NCBI GenBank assembly: GCA_030526405.1
Contig: JAUNCZ010000022.1
Location: 1-48,130 of the forward strand
Direction: 5' to 3'
Length of the DNA stretch: 48,130 nucleotides
DNA from: Lachnospiraceae bacterium
Lineage (GTDB): Bacteria; Bacillota; Clostridia; Lachnospirales; Lachnospiraceae
Shown here: one piece after another, positions 34,830-44,388 of the stretch
Layout of the letters: every line of letters begins with the position of its first letter
Numbering within the stretch: position 1 is the stretch's first letter
Notes under the pieces: generated by a model
Database searches by the model: none
Told to the model about the DNA's origin: nothing
The model's input: the letters and a program-made list of their open reading frames with translations, nothing else
Position numbers and translations under genes: made by a program

Positions 34830-35393
34830 CTATAGCTCTTTTTTCTCAATCTTTTCCAGATTTGCTGCAAGATATTCCTGAGCCTTACGGGAATACATAA
34901 TGCTTATATAGGATTCCCCACGCATTGATGTACGTTCATTCATATAGAGACCAAATTCTGTTCCTGCTTCTGTTACTTCCGGATGCTTCTTTCCTGTATA
35001 TTTGTCCTGAACATACACAAGATACCCATTTACTGTCAACCAGTCCGTAACCGTCTTTACCTTAATACCACTTACGTCCGGATCATTTGCCAGAGCCTTC
35101 AGCTGAGCCAGAAAATGAGATACTGTTGTGTCTTCTATATACTGAAAAGAAGAAAGACATTCATAAGGAAAGGGATTTTTTTGCGGCTTAGGTGCTTTTC
35201 CCCCAATGATTCCGTCATTTTCCTTCACAGCGGTAAGAACTTCCTTGATGAAATACATGCAACGAATTACATTGGGATTATTCAATATGGAATCCTCCTC
35301 CGCAGCTGTATTTTTCACCGGATTCTTTCCATCTGCCATACGATCCACATATTTCATGGCTACTTCCAGTTTGTTCATGTCAACCTGCATCAT
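34830..35393 (-). CDS. Conserved-looking protein of unknown function behind a macrodomain gene
   Basis: 187 residues, not recognised. No signal peptide or membrane segment. The N-terminus is helical (MNKLEVAMKYVDRMADGKNPV), followed by a short linker rich in Pro/Lys. The second half is mixed alpha/beta (VKTVTDWLTVNGYLVYVQDKYTGKKHPEVTEAG resembles a two-strand wing, by eye only). The start is 6 bp after the macrodomain stop, with AGAGG about 9 bp upstream of the first ATG; a second possible ATG (MNKLEV) is five codons later. Tight coupling to the macrodomain gene suggests a shared process, perhaps ADP-ribose signalling, but this is inference. Confidence 0.75.
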   Translation of the reverse strand: MMQVDMNKLEVAMKYVDRMADGKNPVKNTAAEEDSILNNPNVIRCMYFIKEVLTAVKENDGIIGGKAPKPQKNPFPYECLSSFQYIEDTTVSHFLAQLKALANDPDVSGIKVKTVTDWLTVNGYLVYVQDKYTGKKHPEVTEAGTEFGLYMNERTSMRGESYISIMYSRKAQEYLAANLEKIEKKEL

Positions 35394-35399
35394 CCGCTG

Positions 35400-35930
35400 T
35401 TACCTCTCTGCTTCCATGTTCTTCAGCACTCTCTGGTACACTTCCAGACTATTGGAACTGAACTGCACAAAGCGAACTAGGTCCAGTTTTCCGGGATTCT
35501 GCCGGCAGAATTCCTTCACGGTTCTTATAGCAATCTCTGCTGCCGGCTGGATAGGATATCCGTATACACCGGTGGAGATTGCCGGAAATGCAATGGTTCT
35601 GATTCCATTGTTTACAGCGCACTGAAGAGAATTCCGGTAAGCATTGGCCAGCAGCTCCGGCTCTCCCTGATTTCCTCCGTACCATACAGGTCCAACGGTG
35701 TGAATGACATATTTGCAGGGCAGACGATAGCCCTTTGTAATCTTTGCTTCCCCTGTCTTGCAGCCATGGAGCCCACGGCACTCCTCCAGAAGCTCTGGTC
35801 CTGCTGCCCGGTGAATGGCTCCATCCACTCCGCCTCCGCCAAGAAGACTGTTTTTAGCAGCATTCACAATAGCCTCCACGTCATTGATCTTCGTAATATC
35901 ACCCTGGGTGATCTCAATTCTTACTCCCAT
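35400..35930 (-). CDS. Macrodomain protein, O-acetyl-ADP-ribose deacetylase type
   Basis: A 176-residue stand-alone macrodomain (MacroD/YmdB type) that binds ADP-ribose and probably removes acetyl or ADP-ribosyl groups. Features: ITQGDITKI near residue 7, [23 protein letters not shown] near 21-43 (the catalytic loop; the usual NAAN is NAAK here), [10 protein letters not shown] near 73, and [13 protein letters not shown] near 113-125 (phosphate loop). It starts just upstream of the unknown 187-residue gene and ends 6 bp before it. The ribosome site before its ATG is weak (GGGAGGAAAACT). Confidence 0.93.
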   Translation of the reverse strand: MGVRIEITQGDITKINDVEAIVNAAKNSLLGGGGVDGAIHRAAGPELLEECRGLHGCKTGEAKITKGYRLPCKYVIHTVGPVWYGGNQGEPELLANAYRNSLQCAVNNGIRTIAFPAISTGVYGYPIQPAAEIAIRTVKEFCRQNPGKLDLVRFVQFSSNSLEVYQRVLKNMEAER

Positions 35931-35962
35931 AGTTTTCCTCCCACTCTGGCCTTTTCTTTTTC

Positions 35963-36580
35963 TTATTCCTGCAGATTCTCCCAGTCAATGGCCTCATTCC
36001 TGTAGAAATACTGACGGTCATGTTCCCCCACCTCACGAAGGACACGACAGGGATTGCCCACTGCCACCACATTGTCAGGAATATCCTTTGTAACGATACT
36101 GCCGGCTCCGATCACCACATTTTTGCCGATCTTCACTCCCGGAACGATGACTGATCCGGCTCCGATCCAGGCATTATCTCCGATATAGACATCCTTATTG
36201 TACTGAAGTCCTCTTCCACGAAGCTCCGGGTCAATGGGGTGATTGGCTGTGGCAATGGTTACGTTAGGTCCGATCATTACCTGATCTCCGATGTAAATAT
36301 GCCCGTCATCCACCAGTGTGAGATTAAAGTTAGCATACACGTTGGATCCCAGGTGAAGATGGTGTCCACCCCAGTTGGCCCGAAGGGGCAGCTCAATGTA
36401 ACAATTCTCTCCACACTGGGCAAATACCTCCTTCATATAGCGGACTTTCTGGTCAAATTCTGAGGGTTTCAGCTGATTAAACTCCCACAGCTTTTCCTGA
36501 TATACAGCCTGCTCCTTCAAAATCTCCTGGTCTCCGGGATCGTAGATCAGTCCCTGCACCATTCTTTCATACTGTGTCAT
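35963..36580 (-). CDS. Maltose O-acetyltransferase-like hexapeptide acetyltransferase
   Basis: A 205-residue left-handed beta-helix acetyltransferase of the maltose/galactoside acetyltransferase (Maa/LacA) group. Features: the N-terminal Mac domain ([14 protein letters not shown]), FGS-like hexapeptide turns, the catalytic His in NHPIDPELR near residue 115, and CoA-contacting [23 protein letters not shown] near 136-158. It acetylates a sugar hydroxyl with acetyl-CoA. AGAAGGGAG precedes the ATG. It follows the MBL-deaminase gene on the same strand with a 50-bp gap. Confidence 0.93.
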   Translation of the reverse strand: MTQYERMVQGLIYDPGDQEILKEQAVYQEKLWEFNQLKPSEFDQKVRYMKEVFAQCGENCYIELPLRANWGGHHLHLGSNVYANFNLTLVDDGHIYIGDQVMIGPNVTIATANHPIDPELRGRGLQYNKDVYIGDNAWIGAGSVIVPGVKIGKNVVIGAGSIVTKDIPDNVVAVGNPCRVLREVGEHDRQYFYRNEAIDWENLQE

Positions 36581-36630
36581 TCTTCTTTTCTCCCTTCTAT
36601 TATTTCCTGTAAGCTGATATCTTCCTACAA

Positions 36631-37869
36631 TCAGTACTTCTCTCTGTTCAGATTATTATACTCCTCAAAAAGCTGCAGACAGGCCTCTCTGTCTGTCTCC
36701 ACCAGATAATCCTGGAATGACTCCCTTCCTCCAAACTTCTGATCAAACACTTCATCTCTGAAACCGATGAGGGCATTATCTGCTATGGTACAGCCATAGT
36801 AGACTTTTTCAATATTTGCCCACAGGCAGGCAGCCAGACACATGGTGCAGGGCTCTCCTGTTGTATACAGAACCGCACCGGAAAGATCATAGCTGTTACT
36901 GTTTGCCTCGGCATTTCTGATGGCAGTGATTTCCCCATGGGCAGTGGAATCATTGTTTGCTAGCACCATATTGTGGCCTCTTCCGATCACCTCTCCGTTC
37001 TTGACGATGACAGTTCCAAAAGGCCCTCCGTGATTCTTGTAGATGCCCTCCCGGGCCTCTGCAATGGCCATCTCCATATAGGGATTGCAGGCAGGAACCG
37101 TCTTCTGTGCAGTATCCTTCTGTGCATTTTCCCTCTTGTTTTCTTTATCCAGAAGAAATCTTGCCACCCCTGTGTCCACACAGTCCACCTGTGTTTCGTG
37201 AATCTCCATATCAGAAACGGGATATTCCCCATCCCGCAACTTTCCTGACACCTCATAGAGTGTATCGATCAGTTTTGGTTCCACCGGAATGGTTCCGTGG
37301 GAGGGATAGATCCAATCAAAACGATCACTCAGACTCTGAAGCTTCTTCAAGGAATTGCGATACACCTCCAGATTTCTCTGGGAACCGAACATGAAAATCT
37401 GACCATCCTGTACAGTGTCTCCACAGAAAATCACCCGGCTCTGCAGATCAAGAATGGCGATGCTGCCCGGTGTGTGACCTGGAATCTCGATTACTTCAAG
37501 AGTTCTCTCACCCAGTTCAATACGGTCCCCCTCCACCACTGGCTGAAAGGTGCCATTGAGTTTTTGAACCTCATAATAGTTTGTTTTCTCATCGGGATGC
37601 ATATAGAATGTGTCAAACTGACTGTTGCTGCCCACGTGGTCTCTGTCTCCATGGGTATTGATCAGCATAACAGGCAGCCGGGTCAATTCCTCAGCTATAT
37701 CTTTTGCAGTCCGAACCATCATCCCGCTGTCGATAAGCAGCGCTTTCTCCGTGCCAGTCAGGATGAAAAAGCGTACCATTCCATCTTCCACACGCCAGGT
37801 GTGCTCATCCATTTTTATTATCTCGTAACCCATATCAAAGCTTCTGTTACTAACCAGCTTCAAATCCAT
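36631..37869 (-). CDS. Fusion of an MBL-fold hydrolase with a nucleoside/guanine deaminase-like domain
   Basis: 412 residues. Residues 1 to about 240 are a metallo-beta-lactamase fold: NTHGDRDHVGS (His73, Asp75, Asp77, His78; the usual second His of HxHxDH is Asp), GHTPGS with His132, CGDTVQDG with Asp151, and PSHG with His191. Residues ~262-412 are a cytidine-deaminase-fold domain: HGEITAIRNA (His311, Glu313) and EPCTMC (Cys341, Cys344), closest in look to guanine or tRNA-adenosine deaminases. A Lys/Gln-rich linker at ~242-258 separates them. The ATG at 37869 is 8 bp from AAGGAGG; 33 upstream codons are open but lack a site. Both active sites look mostly intact. Substrate unknown. Confidence 0.88.
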   Translation of the reverse strand: MDLKLVSNRSFDMGYEIIKMDEHTWRVEDGMVRFFILTGTEKALLIDSGMMVRTAKDIAEELTRLPVMLINTHGDRDHVGSNSQFDTFYMHPDEKTNYYEVQKLNGTFQPVVEGDRIELGERTLEVIEIPGHTPGSIAILDLQSRVIFCGDTVQDGQIFMFGSQRNLEVYRNSLKKLQSLSDRFDWIYPSHGTIPVEPKLIDTLYEVSGKLRDGEYPVSDMEIHETQVDCVDTGVARFLLDKENKRENAQKDTAQKTVPACNPYMEMAIAEAREGIYKNHGGPFGTVIVKNGEVIGRGHNMVLANNDSTAHGEITAIRNAEANSNSYDLSGAVLYTTGEPCTMCLAACLWANIEKVYYGCTIADNALIGFRDEVFDQKFGGRESFQDYLVETDREACLQLFEEYNNLNREKY

Positions 37870-37936
37870 GGCCCAAACCTCCTTATCTATTCTTTCTATT
37901 CTTTCATTTATGCTTGCCACAATAGAATCATCTGAA

Positions 37937-38638
37937 TTATTCCGCTTTACTCCATCCATGTTCTCCATGGTAGATCATCTGGCGTGTCATGCCACCATCA
38001 ATGCAGATATTCTCCCCTGTAATGAATCCTGCCTTCTCCGAGCAGAGAAACAGGATCATATGGGCAATGTCCATAGGATTTCCCACCCGGCCCACAGGCT
38101 GCTGCAGGGCATCCGGCCCCTGCCAGATCTCATCTCCTGTCTCAATCCAGCCGGGAGAGATGGAATTCACACGAACCCTACCAGCCAGGCTCACAGCCAG
38201 GGCATGGGTCAGCGCCGCAATTCCTCCCTTGGCGGCAGTATAGCTCTCCGTCTGGGGCATACTCATACGATCCCTGGAGGAGGACAGATTGATGACGCTG
38301 GCTCCCTCAGAGAAATGCTCCATAAATAGTTTTGTGAGATAAAAGGCTGCGGTCACTCCCACCGCCAGGGCATAGGAAAAGGTCTCATAGGAGCACTCCT
38401 CAATTCCCTGCATCACAGGTGGGGCATCATTTATCAAAACATCCACATGACCGTGCTTTTGGATCACATACTCTGCAAATGCCTCCAAAACCTCTTTTTT
38501 GCTGATATCTCCCACATAGTGATCCCCCTCTGCTGCGTCGATCACCTCAACAATGGCGCCCTCCGCCTCAAAGGCCTCCTTTGTGGCTTTTCCGATTCCA
38601 TGGGCTCCCCCTGTGATTACCACTACTTTTCTGTTCAT
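37937..38638 (-). CDS. Short-chain dehydrogenase/reductase
   Basis: A 233-residue classical SDR. The NAD(P)-binding TGGAHGIGKA is near residues 9-18, the catalytic Ser is in NLSSSRDR, and Tyr-x3-Lys is in SYTAAKGG near 140-147. The conserved NNAG that follows strand 4 is replaced by NDAPP near 82-86. C-terminal sequence PVGRVGNPMDIAHMILFLCSEKAGFITGENICIDGGMT is typical. The ATG at 38638 follows AAGGAGCATAGC; 39 upstream open codons lack a site. It oxidises or reduces an unknown alcohol/ketone. It is 67 bp upstream of the MBL-deaminase start and probably co-transcribed. Confidence 0.9.
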   Translation of the reverse strand: MNRKVVVITGGAHGIGKATKEAFEAEGAIVEVIDAAEGDHYVGDISKKEVLEAFAEYVIQKHGHVDVLINDAPPVMQGIEECSYETFSYALAVGVTAAFYLTKLFMEHFSEGASVINLSSSRDRMSMPQTESYTAAKGGIAALTHALAVSLAGRVRVNSISPGWIETGDEIWQGPDALQQPVGRVGNPMDIAHMILFLCSEKAGFITGENICIDGGMTRQMIYHGEHGWSKAE

Positions 38639-38814
38639 GCTATGCTCCTTATCTATACAGCTTATCTGTACTGCTGACATCTTATTCCAGTCCACGCTGG
38701 CGGAAATCTCAATAATTGTTGTACAATACTCATTATAGCATCCATTTATCAGCAAAGGAAAACAAAATAGGAGAAGAAAACCTGCAATACTGTCCTTACA
38801 GAAAAAATATCATA

Positions 38815-38903
38815 AAAAAATCCCCTGTGGTACTGCTCTTTCTGCCTGATTCGTAAATACAAACCAGATTATCCCAAAAAGGGACAGAACAGAACCCACA
38901 GGG
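38815..38903 (-). terminator. Terminator after the peptide ABC operon
   Basis: Long stem with CCCCTGTGG/CCACAGGGG ends (about 38822-38830 and 38894-38902) and inner pairing, followed by ATTTTTTTATG on the minus strand. It is 70 bp downstream of the last ABC gene and the 335-bp gap holds nothing else I can name. Confidence 0.8.
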
Positions 38904-38973
38904 GTTATATACATTCCATTATATTATAATTGTGGTAGCTTACCTTACAGATAACATGGAATTATCCTGCTGC

Positions 38974-39927
38974 TTAAAACAGATGGCAGGCTACCTCATG
39001 GTCCTCACCGATGGTCTTAAGTACAGGCTTTTCTTTGGTGCATCGCTCCGTACAGTAACTGCAGCGGTTCTGGAATGGACATCCCGGGGGAATATCCAGC
39101 GCACTTGGGATTTCGCTGTCGATGCTCTCGATCTTCTTAGAAAAATCCATCTTCGTATCAAATACTGCCTCCAACAGAGCCCTTGTATAGGGGTGCTTCG
39201 CTTTATCCACATCCGCCCCCGGCAGAACCTCCACGATGTGGCCCAGATACATAACAGCAATCTGGTGGGCAAAGGACTGGATCAGACCCAGATCATGGGC
39301 AATAAAGCCGATGGCAATATTTTTCTCCTTCTGCAGACGGCACACCAGCTCAATTATGGTCTTCTGCACAGACACATCCAGGGCGCAGGTGGCCTCATCC
39401 ATCACGATGAGCTCCGGTTCCAGGGCAATGGCACGGGCAATGGCAATTCTCTGCCTCTGACCACCGGACATATTGTGGGGATATCTTCCTGCAAAATCCC
39501 CGGGTAGCTCCACAGCCTCCAGATACTTTCTGGCAACCGCATCCTTCTCAGAGGGTTTGATCCTCCCGAAATTCAGAAGAGGCTCACAGATAATATCCCG
39601 GATCTTCATCTTTGGGTTAAATGATCCCCCTGGATCCTGAAACACCATCTGAATATACTGTCTTGTCTGACGCAGCTCTTTTCCCTTCAGCTTTGTGAGA
39701 TCCTTGCCTTTGAAAAGGATCTCTCCCTCTGTAGGGGTATCCAGTCTCACAAGGAAACGCATAAAGGTGGTTTTTCCACAACCGGATTCGCCGATGAGAC
39801 CCAGGGTTTTTCCCTTATAAAACTTCAGATTCACATCACTGCAGGCTGTCAGTTCTCTTCCTCCGGAGGCAGGAAAACGCTTTGTCACATGTTTTGTCTC
39901 CAGAATCACCTCATAATTTTCAGACAT
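38974..39927 (-). CDS. Peptide/nickel-type ABC transporter ATPase, OppF-like
   Basis: A 317-residue ABC ATPase that energises import together with the four genes upstream. Walker A is GESGCGKTT near residue 46, signature MSGGQRQR near 152, and Walker [14 protein letters not shown] near 170. The C-terminal extension contains [17 protein letters not shown] and [18 protein letters not shown], typical of OppF/DppF; OppF-type extensions carry a 4Fe-4S-like Cys cluster. The ATG at 39927 overlaps the end of the OppD-like gene by 8 bp, with GGGAGG as ribosome site, so it is coupled. Substrate not fixed. Confidence 0.92.
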   Translation of the reverse strand: MSENYEVILETKHVTKRFPASGGRELTACSDVNLKFYKGKTLGLIGESGCGKTTFMRFLVRLDTPTEGEILFKGKDLTKLKGKELRQTRQYIQMVFQDPGGSFNPKMKIRDIICEPLLNFGRIKPSEKDAVARKYLEAVELPGDFAGRYPHNMSGGQRQRIAIARAIALEPELIVMDEATCALDVSVQKTIIELVCRLQKEKNIAIGFIAHDLGLIQSFAHQIAVMYLGHIVEVLPGADVDKAKHPYTRALLEAVFDTKMDFSKKIESIDSEIPSALDIPPGCPFQNRCSYCTERCTKEKPVLKTIGEDHEVACHLF

Positions 39928-40702
39928 ATCGCTCACCTCCCACAGAAGGAACCGCATCAAGGAGCATTTTTGTATAAGCACAGCTGCTTTCATTCAAAAT
40001 ATGTTCCCTGCTGCCATGGTCTTCAATCCTTCCGTCCTTCATAACCACAATCTGATCAGACATGTAGGCTGCCACGCCCAGATTATGGGTAACCATAATG
40101 ATACTGGTTCCATAGGTATCACGAAGCTCCATCATCTGACGAATAATCTGGGCCTGGGTTGTCATATCCAGGGCCGAGGTGGGCTCATCTGCCAGCAGCA
40201 ACTTTGGCTCGTAGGTCATGGCCATGGCAATTCCCACACGCTGGCGCATACCCCCTGACAACTGAAATGGATAGGATTCCATAATGTTCTCCGCCCCGGA
40301 GAGGCGCATTCTCTCCAGCATGGCAACACCCTTTTTCCAGGCATCCTGCCGGGAGATCTTCTCATGAATCCGGATATACTCAGTAAATCCGTCACCGATT
40401 TTCCGGATGGGATTCAGCATGGCACCAGAATCCTGAAAGATCATGGAGATATCAGTACCCCTCAGTTTATTCCATTCTTTATCTGTATTTTTAAGAAGTG
40501 ATTTTCCCTCAAACAGGATCTCTCCCTCTGTTACCCTGCCGCCTCCCGGCAGAAGTCCCAGAATGGCTCTGATGACAGTGGTTTTTCCTGAACCGGATTC
40601 ACCCACCAGAGAGGCAATCTCTCCCTGTTTTAATTCCATCTGGAATCCCTGAACAACAGGACGATCCTTGTAGGCGATGGTCAGATTATTTAATTCCAGC
40701 AT
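39920..40702 (-). CDS. Peptide/nickel-type ABC transporter ATPase, OppD-like
   Basis: A 260-residue ABC ATPase, the partner of the OppF-like subunit. Walker A GESGSGKTT is near residue 34, signature LSGGMRQR near 145, Walker B LLLADEPTSALD near 165. It lacks the longer C-terminal Cys-rich extension of classical OppD, so it resembles NikD/DppD-short subunits. The ATG at 40702 follows AAGGAGAATCGT. Its start is 13 bp after the end of the upstream permease gene. Confidence 0.9.
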   Translation of the reverse strand: MLELNNLTIAYKDRPVVQGFQMELKQGEIASLVGESGSGKTTVIRAILGLLPGGGRVTEGEILFEGKSLLKNTDKEWNKLRGTDISMIFQDSGAMLNPIRKIGDGFTEYIRIHEKISRQDAWKKGVAMLERMRLSGAENIMESYPFQLSGGMRQRVGIAMAMTYEPKLLLADEPTSALDMTTQAQIIRQMMELRDTYGTSIIMVTHNLGVAAYMSDQIVVMKDGRIEDHGSREHILNESSCAYTKMLLDAVPSVGGERYV

Positions 40703-40715
40703 ACGATTCTCCTTA

Positions 40716-41534
40716 TTACTCCTCCCTTGGATCCAGCACATCTCTCAGTGCATCCCCAAGCAGGTTAAATACAACTACCACGATGAACACAGCCAGACCA
40801 GGGAAGAACATCATCCATGGTGCATTCTGAATAAACTGTCGTCCTTCGTTCATCATCAGGCCCCATTCCGGTGTGGGAGGCTTCGCTCCAAAGCCCAGGA
40901 AGGAGAGACCAGCCAGCTCCAGCATCATGCCGCCGATATCAGTAGCCGCAGTGATCACCAGGGTTGGAATAACGTTGGGGAGCATATATCTGGAAAGAAT
41001 GTAGGGGGTTCTGGAGCCGGTGACAATGGCAGCGGCCACAAAATCCCTGTTTTTGATCTTCAGCACAAGGCTTCTGGCAAGGCGGGCATATTTCGTCCAG
41101 CTAACCAGGGCAACGGCGATCACGGCATTTTTAACACTGGCACCCAGAATACCTGCAACGGCGATGGCAAATACCATTCCCGGAAATGCCACCATCATAT
41201 CAGCAATACGCATGATAATGGTATCCACCCAGCCTCCGAAATACCCTGCCAGCACTCCAAGGAGACTTCCCAGCACAAAGATAATGCCCACAACGGCAAA
41301 GGTGGAAATCAGTGAACTTCTGGCACCGAAGATTACTCTTGCAAATACATCTCTGCCCAGCTTATCCGTTCCAAATGGATGGGCTGCACTGGGTGGCTGC
41401 AGTGCATTTCTTAATTCAGCGTCTGTGGGACTGACTCCTCCTGTGACAACCGGTGCAAATACAGCAGTCAGAATAATAAGAAAAGCCAGAAATGCAAACA
41501 GACAGAATGCCTTATTCTTTTTTACAAATTCCAA
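40716..41534 (-). CDS. Peptide/nickel-type ABC permease, DppC-like
   Basis: A 272-residue permease with about six membrane helices. The binding-protein-dependent transport motif is present near residue 180-220 (GLSFLGFGAKPPTPEWGLMMNEGR at the end, typical for DppC/NikC), with TDKLGRDVFARVIFGAR near the N-terminus. The start is TTG at 41534, preceded by AGAGGT at 8 bp; the previous permease stops 6 bp upstream in the same frame, so no upstream ATG is available. It forms the channel with the DppB-like subunit. Confidence 0.9.
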   Translation of the reverse strand: MEFVKKNKAFCLFAFLAFLIILTAVFAPVVTGGVSPTDAELRNALQPPSAAHPFGTDKLGRDVFARVIFGARSSLISTFAVVGIIFVLGSLLGVLAGYFGGWVDTIIMRIADMMVAFPGMVFAIAVAGILGASVKNAVIAVALVSWTKYARLARSLVLKIKNRDFVAAAIVTGSRTPYILSRYMLPNVIPTLVITAATDIGGMMLELAGLSFLGFGAKPPTPEWGLMMNEGRQFIQNAPWMMFFPGLAVFIVVVVFNLLGDALRDVLDPREE

Positions 41535-41540
41535 ATCACA

Positions 41541-42479
41541 TTACCTCTTTTCTCTGATTCTTGGATCCAGATAGCTGTAGGAAATATCCACAGCCAGATT
41601 CACCAGCATGTAAATAATGGAGATCCAGAGAACATAGCCCTGAATCAGCGGATAGTCATAGGAAGTGATGGCGGAAACAGCCAGGTTTCCCAGTCCCGGA
41701 TAGGAAAAAATCACCTCCACCACTGCCGTACCGCCAAGAAGAGAGCCCAGTGATAAGCCTAACATGGTTACCAGCGGCAGCAGGGAGTTGGGAAATACGT
41801 TGAGCCAGAGAATCTTCCAGTTCTCCACTCCACGGGCCCTGGCACCGATGACGTAATCCTGATTCAGCTCCTCCGCAATGGCAGTTCGTACCTGTCTTGT
41901 ATACTTGGCAGACATGGCAAATGCCAGGGTAACAGCGGGAAGAATCACATTCTTAAATCCCTTACCGGCGCATACAACAGGAAGCCATTTTAATTTCACA
42001 CAGAAAAGAAGCATCAAAAGCATTCCCACCCAGAAGTTTGGCATGGAAACACCAAAAAATGTGATTCCGCGAAGTGCATAATCAAGAGGACTGTTTTTGT
42101 GGGTGGCCTGAATCATGCCCAGTGGCACAGCCACCACAAGCATCAGCACCATGGAAAGCAGTGAAAGCTTCAATGTGGGCCAGAGACGATCCAGGATCAG
42201 TCCTGCAACCGGCTTATGAAATGCGTAGGAGGTACCGAAATCTCCGTGAAGACAGCCACTGAGCCAGCTGAAATACTGCACCATCACCGGTCTGTTGAGA
42301 CCCAGCTCTTCCCTTGTGGCCTGAACAACCTCCTCCGTTGGCACCACGCCGGATGCTGAGAACATGGTTCGCACCGGGTCACCGGGCGCCAGATAGGTGA
42401 TCAGAAAGGTGAGAAATGTAATTCCAAGTGTTACGATCAAAATCTGGAGAAGTCGCTTCCCCAATTGTTTCAAATTCAT
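41541..42479 (-). CDS. Peptide/nickel-type ABC permease, DppB-like
   Basis: A 312-residue inner-membrane permease with about six helices. It has the DppB/NikB N-terminus (LGKRLLQILIVTLGITFLTFLITYLAPGDPV), LNRPVMVQYFSWLSGCLHGDFGTSY near residue 60, and the EAA-type cytosolic loop ARARGVENWKILWLNVFPN near 220. AAAGGGGTAA precedes its ATG. A stem at 42534-42599 separates it from the binding-protein gene, which would lower permease relative to binding-protein expression. Confidence 0.93.
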   Translation of the reverse strand: MNLKQLGKRLLQILIVTLGITFLTFLITYLAPGDPVRTMFSASGVVPTEEVVQATREELGLNRPVMVQYFSWLSGCLHGDFGTSYAFHKPVAGLILDRLWPTLKLSLLSMVLMLVVAVPLGMIQATHKNSPLDYALRGITFFGVSMPNFWVGMLLMLLFCVKLKWLPVVCAGKGFKNVILPAVTLAFAMSAKYTRQVRTAIAEELNQDYVIGARARGVENWKILWLNVFPNSLLPLVTMLGLSLGSLLGGTAVVEVIFSYPGLGNLAVSAITSYDYPLIQGYVLWISIIYMLVNLAVDISYSYLDPRIREKR

Positions 42480-42533
42480 AAAGTATTACCCCTTTATCCT
42501 GAAACTGACAGAATTTCCTGTTTAAACAAAAGA

Positions 42534-42599
42534 GCGGAATTCAGGAGCTCTGCGCAGCAGAAGCATAGCTCCTGCTGTACAGATTTCCTGTCTTCCGCC
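42534..42599 (-). terminator. Intra-operon stem, likely partial terminator
   Basis: GGCGGAA and TTCCGC ends with inner CAGGAGCT/AGCTCCTG pairing, followed on the minus strand by TCTTTTGTTT. It lies between the binding-protein and permease genes, a place where many operons partly terminate. Confidence 0.6.
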
Positions 42600-42609
42600 A
42601 CACATGGAT

Positions 42610-44301
42610 TTACTCAGCAGGATAAATGTCAGTTGTTACCCAGTAGTAATCAGCTGTATTGATGGCAGCACCACCTACAATTGCATTATTAGAAATCATA
42701 GAAGAATTGTAGTATCCCAGCGGAATAGCTGCTGCATCATCGATCAGAATCTGCTGCATACGCTGGATGATATCTCTACGCTCGTCATTGTCATAGGTTT
42801 TCTGCAGTTTCGCAAAGAGCTCATTATACTCCTCGTTGTTGTAACCGGAGTAGTTCGCCTCACAGTCACCCAGCCATGCATTCATGTACTCACATGGATC
42901 ACCTGTAGCAGCTGTATTCCAGTTGGAGCTGTTGATATCGAAGTCGCTGGACTGGTAGGAATCCCACTGTCCTGCACCGTCAGAGATGATCAGATCCACA
43001 CCGATTCCGATCTCAGATAACTGATGCTGCACTGCCTCAGCGAATACATCCAGACAACGGTTTGGATAAGTTACATACTTCAGCATGATCTCCTCTCCCT
43101 CCAGCTCTCTGTTTCCGTCTCCGTTTGTATCCACGATTCCAGCCTCATCCAGAATGCGCATAGCCTCCTCTGGATCGTATGGATCCGGATTCTCAAGATT
43201 CTCATAGCCGTAATCCAGTGTGGATGGCAGTACAGAGAAACCGGAGGTATACAGACCACCAACAGTTACAGAGCACATGGTGTCAAAATCAATTGCCTTG
43301 ATGATGGCATGACGAAGTGTATCGTTGCTGAGAGTTTTTCCTTCAGCCACATTCAGATGACAGATACCTGTACGGATACCTGGAGCGATGGTAACAGTAT
43401 AATTCTCATTGTCTCTCAGAGAATCCAGATCTGCGATGTTTGTGATATTCTCAACCAGGTCCACCTGATCAGCCTGAAGAGCCATTGCTTTGGCAGAAGC
43501 ATCACCCATGTAGATCAACTCAATAGAAGCATATGGAACCTCTCCGTTCCAGTAGTTTTCATTTCTCACAACAGTCATTCCCACATGCTCTGTAAACTCA
43601 GACGCAGCGTATGGTCCTGTACAGATCGGAGCTTCCACATAGTTCTCTGTATGCTCCGTATCAATAACAGTCATAACAGGGTGGCACAGGTTCTTTGTGA
43701 GATCAACAACAGGTTCAGGAGTTACGATGGTGAGAGTATTTGCCTTCTCATCAACAATCAGCTCCGCCTCCTCAGACAGGAAGGTACCTGGTTTGGAAGA
43801 ACCATCTTTTCCGACCTCAAACAGACGCTCAATGGAAGCCTTAACAGCTGCTGGAGTAAGATCACAGCCATCGGAGAATTTTACGCCCTCACGGATGTGG
43901 AATACCCACTCTGTGTGCTCGTCATTTACTGAATACTCATCACAGAGCCATGGCATAACGTTCATGGAATTGTCAAAACGGAACAGACACTCTCCAAGAC
44001 CATAGCGTGAGCAGTTCCACGCTGTATTGATCTCCTGGGCAGGGTCAACACCGATGGAATACTCCTGAATACCAAATGTAAGAATCTTATCTGTGGCAGT
44101 GGCATGATTAGTCTGATATGCCTCCTGGTTTACCTCACCCTCACGGTTTGCAGCCTTCTCCTCAGATGCCGCTGAAGATGTTGATGCTGAAGAATCTGAT
44201 GCCGCTGAGGAGCTGTCACCAGAACCTCCACATCCCGCCAGCATTCCTGCAGCAAGCATTCCAGATAAAAGAACAGCAGTCACTTTGTTACTCTTTCTCA
44301 T
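42610..44301 (-). CDS. ABC importer substrate-binding lipoprotein (SBP family 5)
   Basis: A 563-residue family 5 extracytoplasmic binding protein. A signal peptide ends with the lipobox LAGC (Cys near residue 24), followed by a Ser/Ala/Asp-rich linker. DppA/OppA/NikA-type features: GLGECLFRFD, WVFHIREGVKFSDGCDLTPAAVKASIERL near 130-158, and LDYGYENLENPDPYDPEEAMRILDEAGI later. First gene of the five-gene importer (binding protein, two permeases, two ATPases). Peptide, nickel chelate or another ligand cannot be told from this sequence alone; no histidine-rich nickel motif stands out. Confidence 0.92.
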   Translation of the reverse strand: MRKSNKVTAVLLSGMLAAGMLAGCGGSGDSSSAASDSSASTSSAASEEKAANREGEVNQEAYQTNHATATDKILTFGIQEYSIGVDPAQEINTAWNCSRYGLGECLFRFDNSMNVMPWLCDEYSVNDEHTEWVFHIREGVKFSDGCDLTPAAVKASIERLFEVGKDGSSKPGTFLSEEAELIVDEKANTLTIVTPEPVVDLTKNLCHPVMTVIDTEHTENYVEAPICTGPYAASEFTEHVGMTVVRNENYWNGEVPYASIELIYMGDASAKAMALQADQVDLVENITNIADLDSLRDNENYTVTIAPGIRTGICHLNVAEGKTLSNDTLRHAIIKAIDFDTMCSVTVGGLYTSGFSVLPSTLDYGYENLENPDPYDPEEAMRILDEAGIVDTNGDGNRELEGEEIMLKYVTYPNRCLDVFAEAVQHQLSEIGIGVDLIISDGAGQWDSYQSSDFDINSSNWNTAATGDPCEYMNAWLGDCEANYSGYNNEEYNELFAKLQKTYDNDERRDIIQRMQQILIDDAAAIPLGYYNSSMISNNAIVGGAAINTADYYWVTTDIYPAE

Positions 44302-44388
44302 AATATGAATCCCCCTTAGCCATAAAAAATAGGTGATATGTTTAAACAGACTGAGAAGTCTGATTAAAACCAGATTTAAAAAGAAAAA

